NCBI RefSeq assembly: GCF_003201285.1
Contig: NZ_QICS01000004.1
Span: 186,001-250,000 of the forward strand
Source of the DNA: Lachnotalea glycerini
GTDB taxonomy: Bacteria; Bacillota; Clostridia; Lachnospirales; Lachnospiraceae
Direction: 5' to 3'
DNA: 64,000 bases
The notes beneath the pieces were generated by a model. It ran no database searches, was not told the origin of the DNA, and saw nothing but the letters and a program-made list of their open reading frames with translations. Positions 15,572 to 23,575 of this stretch are shown here, piece by piece. The translations under genes were made by a program, and so were the position numbers. Numbering within the stretch: position 1 is the first letter of the stretch; each line of letters begins with the position of its first letter.

Positions 15572-15994
15572 ATGGATTTTGTAAAAGAATTTAACTGTAT
15601 TATGGAAGAACAAAAAGAAATTGCATTGGCTACTTGCAAAGGAGGAAATCCAAACGTAAGGATTGTTAATTTCTGTTATAACAACACTTCTAAGGGGGTT
15701 ATTTATTTTTCTACGTTTGGCGATAATCAAAAAGTAGAAGAGTTTGAAATAAATCCGACCGTTGCTTTTACAACTGTTCCACACGAGGGTAATTCTCATG
15801 TTCGAGTAAAAAAAGGAACTGTTCAAAAAAGTAACTATACCGTTTACGACCTGAAGGATGAGTTTATTAAGAAAATTCCCGACTATGCCATGACAATAGA
15901 GCAAGTAGGAGAATATCTTGTTTTATTCGAGGTGCATTTTCAAGAAGCTGATGTAACCATCGACTTAGAGAATAGCAGTAGTATTACGCTGTAA
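15572..15994 (+). CDS. pyridoxamine 5'-phosphate oxidase-like flavin-binding protein
   Basis: The start at 15572 follows AAAGGAGG by 8 bases. The 140-residue protein has the split-barrel fold typical of this family: IALATCKGGNPNVRIVNFCYN, GVIYFSTFGDNQKVEEFEINPTVAFTTVP, and a Val/His-rich strand after it. Members bind FMN, F420 or heme; true PNPOx residues are not obvious, so the reaction is unknown. It is divergent from the WYL regulator and ends in a strong terminator. Confidence 0.82.
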   Translation: MDFVKEFNCIMEEQKEIALATCKGGNPNVRIVNFCYNNTSKGVIYFSTFGDNQKVEEFEINPTVAFTTVPHEGNSHVRVKKGTVQKSNYTVYDLKDEFIKKIPDYAMTIEQVGEYLVLFEVHFQEADVTIDLENSSSITL

Positions 15995-16011
15995 TTGTTA
16001 TAATCTTTACA

Positions 16012-16058
16012 AAAACCACTCACGCGCTTTGCTTGAACAAGCGAAGGAGTGGTTTTTT
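16012..16058 (+). terminator. strong terminator
   Basis: AAAACCACTC and GAGTGGTTTT form the outer stem, GCTTG/CAAGC an inner stem, and the 3' arm ends in six T. It closes the single-gene unit at 15572. Confidence 0.9.
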
Positions 16059-16104
16059 CATGCAATAGGAAATTGCGTCCTATTACATAAAAATGCTCCG
16101 CAGG

Positions 16105-16203
16105 ATGCGCACAAAAGCAAGTGGAAAATGTCACAGCGTGACTGCATTCGGCGCAGGCCAAGTCCCCATGAGTGAGGGATTAGGGAGCTGATGCGGACTT
16201 GGC
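16105..16203 (+). repeat. dispersed structured repeat, copy A
   Basis: This block sits in the 397-base gap between 15994 and 16392. It starts ATGCGCACAAAAGCAAGTGG (also found at 32709). A 30-bp core (16124-16153) contains the stem GTCAC-AGC-GTGAC and recurs inverted at 38572-38601 with 3 mismatches. CATGAGTGAGGGA (16167-16179) also recurs at the 38.5-kb copy. A further hairpin, GCCAAGTCC (16157-16165) with GGACTTGGC (16195-16203), is unique to this copy. No gene is encoded. The remaining 190 bases of the gap hold nothing I can identify. Confidence 0.75.
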
Positions 16204-16391
16204 TGCATGTCTTTGTAGAAATAACTGGAATAAAGAGGTATAATGAAATAAATTTAAAGAGGGAGAACTTGTAAAAAATTCAGTGTGGGCTATTATATAA
16301 TTGCAAATTATAGGTTATAACATTACAAATGTTATTAAGAAAGAAAAGGCTGCATAGAGCGCTAGAATTAATAAATAGGAGATTGTTCTGT

Positions 16392-16814
16392 ATGAAATTA
16401 CATAAAATATATAACCCCATAATAGCGACTCCATTTGCGTGTAGTGATAATTATAAGGAATTTATTCCATGCGATGCATTAAAGCCATATATTCGATGTT
16501 TTTGGGGAACAAAAAAGCCTGTTAATCAAGAAAAAACATATATTAAGACAAATGGAATTGTGATACCTGACACTTGTATGGATATTATTTTTCATATTGA
16601 TTTTACAAATAACAGAATACATAATAGCTTTTGTGGAATTAATGACCGTACATTTTCTACAACAAATTATAATGACACAGAACAAACAATGTTTTCATTT
16701 GCTATTAGATTTTATGCATGGAGTGTTCCTGTGTTTTCAGAGGAAAAAATGTGTGATACCAGAAATGCTCATTTTGATGTTGGTTACCATTTTTTAAAAA
16801 ATATCATTCTATGA
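16392..16814 (+). pseudogene. AraC-type regulator, sensor half only
   Basis: The ATG at 16392 follows TAGGAG. The 140 codons match the N-terminal sensor domain of a class of AraC regulators (EFIPCDALKPYIRCFWGTKK, VIPDTCMDIIFHIDF, then NAHFDVGYHF). The two C-terminal helix-turn-helix motifs are absent; the frame ends soon after at 16814, and a different frame to about 16885 (ADAKRYALQNVEKIQ) does not supply them. The gene has therefore lost its DNA-binding half and is probably inactive. Confidence 0.7.
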
Positions 16815-16914
16815 ATATTGCTGATGCCAAAAGATATGCGTTGCAGAATGTCGAAAAAATACAAGAGAGTTATAGTGATTTGTGATAATATGCCAAAGGA
16901 AAGGTGGTGCCAAT

Positions 16915-17199
16915 ATGTCAGATATAAGTTGTTGTGGTACAGAATGTAGTACATGTTACTGCTATGGGAATATGTGTAATGGATGCAATGAATGTGAAGG
17001 TAAAGTATTTCATGCTCCAAAGGGTGAAGCTTGTGCAATTTATGATTGCGTTATAAATCAGAAACATTTAAAGAATTGTGGCGAATGTGAAGAAGTTCCA
17101 TGTAGTATCTGGGTGAAGACCAGAGATCCAAAATTCTCAGATGAAGAGTTTGAAAAAAATATAGCAATGCGAATACTGACATTAAAGAAAAATACGTGA
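16915..17199 (+). CDS. Cys-rich DUF3795-type protein
   Basis: A 94-residue protein with about a dozen Cys in the pattern CCGTECSTCYCYGNMCNGC-NECEG, CAIYDCVINQKHLKNCGECEEVPC. This fits the DUF3795 family of small putative zinc or metal-binding proteins. The start has AAAGGAAAGGTGG upstream. It leads a tight set of three small genes (gaps of 9 and 5 bases), so they are likely co-transcribed. The biochemical role is unknown. Confidence 0.78.
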   Translation: MSDISCCGTECSTCYCYGNMCNGCNECEGKVFHAPKGEACAIYDCVINQKHLKNCGECEEVPCSIWVKTRDPKFSDEEFEKNIAMRILTLKKNT

Positions 17200-17208
17200 G
17201 GTGTTTCT

Positions 17209-17532
17209 GTGTTAGATAATAAAGAACTTAAAGATTATATCATGGAACAGTTGTTTGATTTGAAAGATGTCCGGAATATTCCTATGATGGGAGGATACAT
17301 ATTTTATTATAAAGAGAAAATATTTGGTGGAATTTATGGCAATGGTTTTATGGTGAAAATCACAGAGGCAGGTAGAAAGTATATGCCAGATAATGATGCG
17401 GAACCACCATATGAAGGAGCAAAGCCGATGTTTTTAGTCACAATATTGGAAGACAGAGAGTTATTACAGAAAATGGTGAAGGAAATGTATGATGAATTAC
17501 CCGAACGGGCACTTAAAAAGAAAAGAAGGTAA
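17209..17532 (+). CDS. TfoX N-terminal-domain protein
   Basis: A 107-residue protein starting at GTG with TGAGGTG upstream. The sequence DVRNIPMMGGYIFYYKEKIFGGIYGNGFMVKI and the later PPYEGAKPMFLV match the TfoX_N fold. The domain is named after the Haemophilus competence regulator but in Firmicutes it usually occurs alone in short proteins of unknown function. The tail is very basic (ERALKKKRR). Confidence 0.75.
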   Translation: MLDNKELKDYIMEQLFDLKDVRNIPMMGGYIFYYKEKIFGGIYGNGFMVKITEAGRKYMPDNDAEPPYEGAKPMFLVTILEDRELLQKMVKEMYDELPERALKKKRR

Positions 17533-17537
17533 TCGTA

Positions 17538-17993
17538 ATGGAAAAAACAAAAAATGAAATTCAAAAGGAAAGAATAAAAGATATAGAAGACAAGGCAAAT
17601 GCATTGATTAGGCAGTGCAATGTTGCAACATTAACATCTGTAAATGAAAAGGGTTACCCTCGAACATGTATCCTTTCTATTACAAAAGCAGATGTTTTTT
17701 CGGATATTTATTTTGTGACGTCAAAAAGATCTAAAATTAATGGTAAAGCCACGCATTTTGAAGCAAATTCTAAAGCAAGCGTATGCTATTTTAAGGACAA
17801 AGATAGTGTAACACTTATTGGAAATGTTGAATTTGTAGTAGATAAGGACTTACAAAGTCAAATATGGAATGAAACTGATAGGAAGTTTTTTAAGGATGGA
17901 ATAGATGACCCTAAATTTAGATTAATAAAGTTCCATGCGATTGAAGCAACTTTTTGGATTGAAGGAAATTTTAGAACATGTAAATACAAATAG
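17538..17993 (+). CDS. pyridoxamine 5'-phosphate oxidase-family protein (general stress protein 26-like)
   Basis: A 151-residue split-barrel protein: CNVATLTSVNEKGYPRTCILS, then IYFVTSKRSKINGKATHFEANSKASVCYFK, and a C-terminal EATFWIEG. The arrangement is that of the general stress FMN-binding proteins. It begins 5 bases after the TfoX-like gene and probably shares its transcript. It is a distant relative of the protein at 15572 but regulated separately. The cofactor and substrate are unknown. Confidence 0.82.
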   Translation: MEKTKNEIQKERIKDIEDKANALIRQCNVATLTSVNEKGYPRTCILSITKADVFSDIYFVTSKRSKINGKATHFEANSKASVCYFKDKDSVTLIGNVEFVVDKDLQSQIWNETDRKFFKDGIDDPKFRLIKFHAIEATFWIEGNFRTCKYK

Positions 17994-18032
17994 AATAAAA
18001 ATATTTCTATAATCACTCAATTCACAGTCAAT

Positions 18033-18302
18033 GTGACTTGGGTGATTTTTGTGGTGTTTTCAAGGACTGAGAAAACACCTGTCTTTATGGTGGATACCAT
18101 GATGGCTTTCTCTGGTGCTATTGTGGGACCATTGAAAAAAGTTCTAACAGAAAAGGGATATAACTGTATTGGTGCCTGTGAGATTGTGATGCCTAATAAC
18201 TGGCTCCCCAAGCAGATCAATGAGGAAGAGAATGAGAAAAAAATAAATAACGGTCTTAGAAAAGCTAGGGAATATACAATATGTATAGTCAATAAAATTT
18301 AA
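18033..18302 (+). pseudogene. internal fragment of an EFR1-type flavodoxin/ferredoxin protein
   Basis: The frame carries TPVFMVDTMMAFSGAIVGPLKK, NCIGACEIVMPNNWLP and NNGLRKA, which belong to the flavodoxin half of EFR1-family ferredoxins. The FMN-phosphate loop at the N-terminus and the whole [4Fe-4S] ferredoxin half are missing. There is no good start signal. It is a remnant between an intact small operon and a terminator. Confidence 0.65.
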
Positions 18303-18312
18303 TTCTAAACAT

Positions 18313-18352
18313 AAAATGCATCGGGAAAAATCAAATTCCGATGCATTTTGTA
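18313..18352. terminator. bidirectional terminator
   Basis: AAAATGCATCGG and CCGATGCATTTT pair perfectly over 12 bp around a 13-base loop, with A and T runs on either side. Confidence 0.88.
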
Positions 18353-18407
18353 TTCAGTTTGAAAATTCGCAGCATATTTATTATATAAATTATTATCTTA
18401 TAATTTG

Positions 18408-18441
18408 TCGGATTTACAAAAAAATAAAACATAGCTATAAG
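18408..18441 (+). promoter_or_regulatory. candidate AraC-regulator site upstream of GH2
   Basis: TCGGATT followed by an A-rich stretch, ACAT, then C two bases on. The same ordered string occurs at 22163-22197 before the transporter operon. It lies 107 bases before the GH2 start, about one helical turn further than the partner site (97 bases). Confidence 0.6.
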
Positions 18442-18514
18442 AGTTAAATAACGATAAGATTTAATATAGGTAACTTATATAGAAAGTAATATTTGAGAGA
18501 GGAAGTTAAATGTT

Positions 18515-20947
18515 ATGTTAGAAAAGAAATTTAATCAATCATGGAAATTCTGGATAGATAAGGATGCTTTTGCACTGGTATGGAATATCCCAGAAAATGC
18601 AAGAGAAATTCAATTACCACATGACGCAATGTTAGAAAATACTGCACATGTAGAAAGCAATAATAAAGGTAATACAGGATATCGGGATGGAGACATTTAT
18701 AATTATGTTAAATTAATTAATATTCCAAAAGATTATAAACACCAAACCGCTATACTAAAATTTGAAGGCGTGTATATGAACGCTTCCGTGTACATTAATG
18801 GAGAATTAGCTGGCAAATGTCCGTATGGATATTCAACCTTTTACGTTCCTATGAATGATTATCTTAAGTATGGCGAAGAAAATGAAATTCGAATTATTGT
18901 ACGTAATGGTGCTATGACCAATAGCCGTTGGTATTCTGGCGGTGGTATTTACAGAGATGTATATCTGTTAGTATCAGGTTTGACATATATCGTAAAAGAT
19001 GGTGTTCAAGTTGTTACAGAAGAAGCAACAAAAGCGGATGCAACTCTTTACATTTCCACAGAATTGAAGAATCGGTGTCATACAGTAGAAGAATTATTGC
19101 TTGAGACCACCATTAAAGACTTATATGGAAATGTGATTGCAGTTGATACGATTCCTATAGTTTTATTTGAACAGGAAGAAATAAAAATGTCTCAGAGAAT
19201 TGCGATCGAGAATCCTTTGCTTTGGTCTGAGCATACACCAGACCTTTATATATGCAGCAGTAAATTAATGAAAGATGGAAACGTTATAGATGAAAGTGAA
19301 AGTAAATTTGGTATTCGAACCTTGCAACTTGATACAAAAAAGGGATTTCGTGTAAATGGAGTGGTTGTTAAACTTCGAGGTGCATGTATTCATCATGATA
19401 GTGGACTTCTTGGGGCAGCTACTTACGATGATGCACAGTATCGTCAAGTGATGTTATTAAAAAAAGCAGGGTTCAATGCAATCAGAATGTCACATCATCC
19501 GATGTCACAGTCTATGCTTCGAGCATGTGATGAACTTGGGGTATATGTAATGGATGAGACCTTTGATATGTGGAATCGTTGTAAATCAGATTATGATTAT
19601 GGGCTGTTTTTTCAAGAATGGTGGGAAAAGGATGTTACAGCCATGGTGAGAAAGAATTTCAATCATCCATCTGTAATTTTATATTCGGTAGGAAATGAAA
19701 TACCAGAAATAGGTTTGAATCATGGTGCAAAAATTTGTCATCAAATCAATGAAAAAATAAAATCACTGGATCATACGAGATATACATTAGCTTCTATAAA
19801 CGGCGTATTTGCAAGCGGTGATAAAATAGACAGAATTGTAGCCGATGTTGTGGCAGAGTTAAGTAAAGAAGGAAAGATAGATGGAAATGTAAATGACTTT
19901 ATGACACTTATGGAAGGACATATGGATGAAATAGTAGTACATCCAGTGATTTCAGAAAGGTTAGAAAAGGCATGTGCCTCAACTGATATAGCTGGTTATA
20001 ACTATATGTCAGCAAGATATAAAGTGGATGGGGAGAAATATCCAAACCGAGTAATTGTTGGAAGCGAAACTTATCCGCCTGATATTGCAAGAAATTGGGA
20101 GCTGGTAGAAAAATATGCTCATGTTATTGGTGATTTTACCTGGACAGGATGGGACTATATTGGGGAAGCTGGAGTAGGAATTCCAGCATATAACTGGGGA
20201 GAAGGCGGTTTTGGGGCTAAGTTTCCTTGTCAGCTAGCCTACTGTGGAGACTTTGATATTACAGGATTTAGAAGACCGGTATCTTACTTTAGAGAAATTG
20301 TGTTTGGATTTCGAAAAAACCCATATATTACAGTACAAAATCCTTTTAAATACGGGGAGCATTTGATAAAAACACCTTGGATTTTGAGTGATAGTGTTTC
20401 GAGCTGGACATGGTCAGGATGTCAAGGTAACCCTATTGTTGTCGAAGTCTATGCACCAGGGGAAGAGGTAGAATTAGTATGTAACGGAAAAACGTTAGGG
20501 AAAAAACCAGCAGGAGGGAAAGTTGGTTTTATAACTTATTTCAATACCATTTACGAAGCTGGTACACTGACTGCTATTTCTTATGAGGCGGGAATCGAAA
20601 TAGGAAGAATGAATTTAACAACAGCAGGCAAAAAGAGAAACTTAGTAATGACACCAGAAAAAATAAATTCAGAGTTAATCTATTTACCAATTGAATTACA
20701 AGATGAGCATGGGACTATCATTACAGGAGAGGATATAAGCCTTGAGATTGCAGTAGAAGGCGCAGCAGAAGTTGCAGGATTTGGAAGTGGAAATCCAAAA
20801 CCAAGCAATAATTATAATGAAAAAGTAACCCATACTTTTGGCGGAAGAGCATTACTGATTTTGAAGAAAAATAAAAATAAAGGAGAAATAAAAGTAGAAC
20901 TTAGCTCAGATAGTGGATTAAAAAGCCAGGTTTGCATGGAAGTATAA
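18515..20947 (+). CDS. glycoside hydrolase family 2 enzyme
   Basis: An 810-residue cytoplasmic protein without signal peptide. It has the GH2 order: jelly-roll sugar-binding domain (GNTGYRDGDIYNYVKL, NASVYINGELAG, RWYSGGGIYRDVYL), Ig-like domain, TIM barrel (LRGACIHHDSGLLGAA, FNAIRMSHHP), and extra C-terminal beta domains. The acid/base is E395 in SVGNEIPE and the nucleophile probably E518 in VGSETYP. GH2 enzymes are retaining beta-galactosidases, glucuronidases or mannosidases; the motif set fits beta-galactosidase best. It is convergent with the AraC gene and shares a motif with the transporter promoter, so it probably acts on the imported oligosaccharide. Confidence 0.87.
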   Translation: MLEKKFNQSWKFWIDKDAFALVWNIPENAREIQLPHDAMLENTAHVESNNKGNTGYRDGDIYNYVKLINIPKDYKHQTAILKFEGVYMNASVYINGELAGKCPYGYSTFYVPMNDYLKYGEENEIRIIVRNGAMTNSRWYSGGGIYRDVYLLVSGLTYIVKDGVQVVTEEATKADATLYISTELKNRCHTVEELLLETTIKDLYGNVIAVDTIPIVLFEQEEIKMSQRIAIENPLLWSEHTPDLYICSSKLMKDGNVIDESESKFGIRTLQLDTKKGFRVNGVVVKLRGACIHHDSGLLGAATYDDAQYRQVMLLKKAGFNAIRMSHHPMSQSMLRACDELGVYVMDETFDMWNRCKSDYDYGLFFQEWWEKDVTAMVRKNFNHPSVILYSVGNEIPEIGLNHGAKICHQINEKIKSLDHTRYTLASINGVFASGDKIDRIVADVVAELSKEGKIDGNVNDFMTLMEGHMDEIVVHPVISERLEKACASTDIAGYNYMSARYKVDGEKYPNRVIVGSETYPPDIARNWELVEKYAHVIGDFTWTGWDYIGEAGVGIPAYNWGEGGFGAKFPCQLAYCGDFDITGFRRPVSYFREIVFGFRKNPYITVQNPFKYGEHLIKTPWILSDSVSSWTWSGCQGNPIVVEVYAPGEEVELVCNGKTLGKKPAGGKVGFITYFNTIYEAGTLTAISYEAGIEIGRMNLTTAGKKRNLVMTPEKINSELIYLPIELQDEHGTIITGEDISLEIAVEGAAEVAGFGSGNPKPSNNYNEKVTHTFGGRALLILKKNKNKGEIKVELSSDSGLKSQVCMEV

Positions 20948-20950
20948 TTA

Positions 20951-22075
20951 TTAGCAGGAAAAGGGAACAAAAGGCAAATTCTGTTTTTTGTTCTTTTTTT
21001 TGTATTCTTGTGGAGACATTTTGTAGGTAGCACGAAAAACACGTGAAAAATGGTCGGCAGAGTTATAACCAATCTTTTCTGCAATCTCACTCACTTTTAA
21101 ATCGGTATTAAGTAGGTAATCAACTGCATCAGCCATACGGAGTCTTTTGATTAAATTGGTAAAGGTATAACCTGTATTTTGTTTGATTAATGTGCATAGA
21201 TGTGGTTCGCTATAATGAAATAGTTTAGCCAAAGCAGATAACGAAAGGGCTTGATAATTGTGCTGTATATATTGCAAAACTAACGAAAAGTCAGATCCCA
21301 ACTGATAGTTATAAAACTGTATGGTCTTGCTATAATTACGTAATAAGGATGAAAACAAAAGATTTACCCAATTAATACAACAATGATTGCTGTATGAATC
21401 AGATTTATTACATTCCCCTATCAGATTACGAATGATTTTTTTTAACCATACATTATCAGCAGCAAAGAAAAGTAAGTAATTTGCATGGGAATCATCTTGT
21501 AAAATGGTGCGAAAAAAGTATGACAATAAATCTCTTCGTGATAGTAAGGAAAAAAATGTAGTATCAAAAGTGCTTTTTCTAATTATAATAGTAAAGACAG
21601 TGGAATCATCTTCAATAATGATATCATGTTCAGAGGAGGGGGCTATAATACAAAGTTCTCCTTCATGCATGATGCGTTTTACTTTTTCAAATATAAAATT
21701 ACATTGTCCCTGTGCTACATAATTAATTTCAAAATAATTATGCATATGATTCTGGGGTCTGGTATAGCGAGGATGTCTAATTACAAACACATCTCTAGTT
21801 AGGGGGATAATATCACTTTCTTGAACTGCTGATTTTACAGGGGTTTCCCATGTGGCAGAAAGGGTCAGTGTTAATGAATTAATGACTTGTTCAAATTCAT
21901 CATCTGTCATATCGTCAAAAAAACCTTCTGGTGTAGAAGGAGTATTGGTTTCCTGTAATAACCCTTTTTTATATAAATAATCACTCATTTCAGTAAATTG
22001 AAGTCTATTACCAGTTCTTGTGTAATAATCTTTCAAATGTTTTTGAAATTCTCCGTAAGTAATGTAATATGGCAT
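20951..22075 (-). CDS. AraC-family regulator of the glycoside locus
   Basis: The start is the ATG at 22075, 9 bases from AAGGAG; the ATG at 22084 touches the ribosome binding site. Of its 374 residues the middle is a cupin sensor (HNYFEINYVAQGQCNFIFE) and the last 100 are the double helix-turn-helix (LSALAKLFHYSEPHLCTLIKQNTGYTF, KVSEIAEKIGYNSADHFSRVF). It is divergent from the ABC operon across 184 bases and convergent with GH2, 3 bases from its stop. It most likely activates both units when an oligosaccharide is present. Confidence 0.87.
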   Translation of the reverse strand: MPYYITYGEFQKHLKDYYTRTGNRLQFTEMSDYLYKKGLLQETNTPSTPEGFFDDMTDDEFEQVINSLTLTLSATWETPVKSAVQESDIIPLTRDVFVIRHPRYTRPQNHMHNYFEINYVAQGQCNFIFEKVKRIMHEGELCIIAPSSEHDIIIEDDSTVFTIIIRKSTFDTTFFSLLSRRDLLSYFFRTILQDDSHANYLLFFAADNVWLKKIIRNLIGECNKSDSYSNHCCINWVNLLFSSLLRNYSKTIQFYNYQLGSDFSLVLQYIQHNYQALSLSALAKLFHYSEPHLCTLIKQNTGYTFTNLIKRLRMADAVDYLLNTDLKVSEIAEKIGYNSADHFSRVFRATYKMSPQEYKKKNKKQNLPFVPFSC

Positions 22076-22162
22076 AACAGGCATCTCCTTAATTAATAAA
22101 TAGTATAGTTATATTGTAGCAATCATGTTTAATTTATACAACATATTTAATCTTAAAAAATA

Positions 22163-22197
22163 TCGGATTATAAAGAAAATATTACATGTCATTATAG
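22163..22197 (+). promoter_or_regulatory. candidate AraC-regulator site upstream of the ABC operon
   Basis: TCGGATT, three variable bases, an A-rich run with ATA, ACAT, and C two bases on: the same order as at 18408-18441. It lies 97 bases before the lipoprotein start. Confidence 0.6.
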
Positions 22198-22259
22198 GGT
22201 AGAAACAGATACAATAAGTAAATAACAAAGATTAAGATATATCTTAGGAGGTTAAAACT

Positions 22260-23420
22260 ATGAAAAAGAAATTATTATCTTTACTTCTTGGTCTTTCAAT
22301 AGCAGTAACATTAGTGGGATGTGGAAGCAGCAATTCAGACAGTGGTACAAGCACGACAGAAGCAACAGACGCAGCAACAAGTGATTCAAGTGCTGCCATA
22401 ACAGGTACTTACCCTGAAGAAAAAATTCTAATTGGAGTTGAACTTTATGATCCTACAGAATCAGAGACTTTAGCAATGCAAGAATATTTCGCAAAACTAT
22501 CAGAAACTTATAATGTTGAATTTAAGTATTCAGAAGCAATTGCAGATGCAGATGCAGAAATGAAATTTGTTGAAGATTGCGCAATGGCAGGATGCAAGGG
22601 ATATTTTGGATATTACAATGTTACTGGTGCACAACTGATTCAAAGTGTAATCGATTATGAAATGTATTTTTATGGATACTATGATGAAGCATCTTATGAA
22701 GAATTTGCCGGAGATCCATACTACTTAGGATGTGTACTTGCAGGTGGTAATGAGTATGATAAAGGTAAAGCTTTAGGTGATTGGGTAGTAGCAAATGGTT
22801 ATAAAAATGTAGTTTATGCAAATGGTGGAGCAGATTTTGGAGTTGGTCAGTTTGTTGATAGACAACAAGGGTTCCTTGATGCGATCGGAGATGATGTGAC
22901 AGTTACTACAGTAGGGGGATTCCCAGGAGACCAGTTCTTTGCAGATCAGGCAGCAGCACTTTCAACAGAAGGATTAGAAGCAGTAGTTGCATCCTTTAAT
23001 GGTCTTGATTTCTGGGCACAGCCAATTGCTTCAGCAGGCTTAACGGATAAAGTAGCGTTAGCTACCATTGGTTCTGTAAATGAAACTTATTTAAGTGCAT
23101 TTGAAAATAACTCTGTTTCATTACTTGTATCAAATAATATTGACACATATGGGTTTGTAATTCCAATTATTTGTAATGCAGTAGACGGAAATGCAAATGC
23201 GTTAAAAACTGAGGGAAAAGCTCCCCTTCTAAGTACAGATTTCTGGATTGTTAATAATGCAGACGACTGTAAAAAGTTATATGAAGTTTTATCTGGTGAG
23301 GGCGTATTTACAGCAGAGCAACTTATGACATTAAGCGTAAGCAATAATCCACAGGCTTCATTGGCAACATTAGAAGAGCTTGCTAAAACAGGAAGTATAT
23401 CCGCTGTATTATCAAAGTAA
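22260..23420 (+). CDS. sugar-binding lipoprotein of an RbsB-type ABC importer
   Basis: A 386-residue lipoprotein: signal peptide with lipobox LVGC, a Ser/Thr-rich linker, then a periplasmic-binding-protein type 1 fold. It captures the sugar outside the membrane and hands it to the two permeases downstream. AGGAGG precedes the ATG. Two repeats of Asn/Gly-rich loops (GGNEYDKGKALGDWV, NGGADFGVGQF) fit this fold. The sugar is not deducible from the sequence; the local enzymes suggest a beta-linked, rhamnose-containing glycoside. Confidence 0.87.
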   Translation: MKKKLLSLLLGLSIAVTLVGCGSSNSDSGTSTTEATDAATSDSSAAITGTYPEEKILIGVELYDPTESETLAMQEYFAKLSETYNVEFKYSEAIADADAEMKFVEDCAMAGCKGYFGYYNVTGAQLIQSVIDYEMYFYGYYDEASYEEFAGDPYYLGCVLAGGNEYDKGKALGDWVVANGYKNVVYANGGADFGVGQFVDRQQGFLDAIGDDVTVTTVGGFPGDQFFADQAAALSTEGLEAVVASFNGLDFWAQPIASAGLTDKVALATIGSVNETYLSAFENNSVSLLVSNNIDTYGFVIPIICNAVDGNANALKTEGKAPLLSTDFWIVNNADDCKKLYEVLSGEGVFTAEQLMTLSVSNNPQASLATLEELAKTGSISAVLSK

Positions 23421-23444
23421 TTAAAAAGATTGAATCACTTGGTA

Positions 23445-23475
23445 GTAACCGGCAAAGAATCTAATTGCCGGTTAC
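23445..23475 (+). repeat. perfect 11-bp hairpin between lipoprotein and ATPase genes
   Basis: GTAACCGGCAA and TTGCCGGTTAC pair around a 9-base loop. No T tail follows, so it is more likely an mRNA-stabilising or processing hairpin that keeps lipoprotein mRNA more abundant than the rest of the operon. Confidence 0.7.
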
Positions 23476-23575
23476 ACTACATTAGCTAGGTTCACATATA
23501 TGGAGATCAGGGTGAGATAACAACTTTCACATCTCCCAATTTGTGCGTGCGAGTATCGCACGAATGGAGGCAAAC

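Noticed and set aside
15940-16161. Minus-strand 73-codon ORF
   Set aside because: It lies over a terminator and repeat copy A and starts inside the palindromic core.
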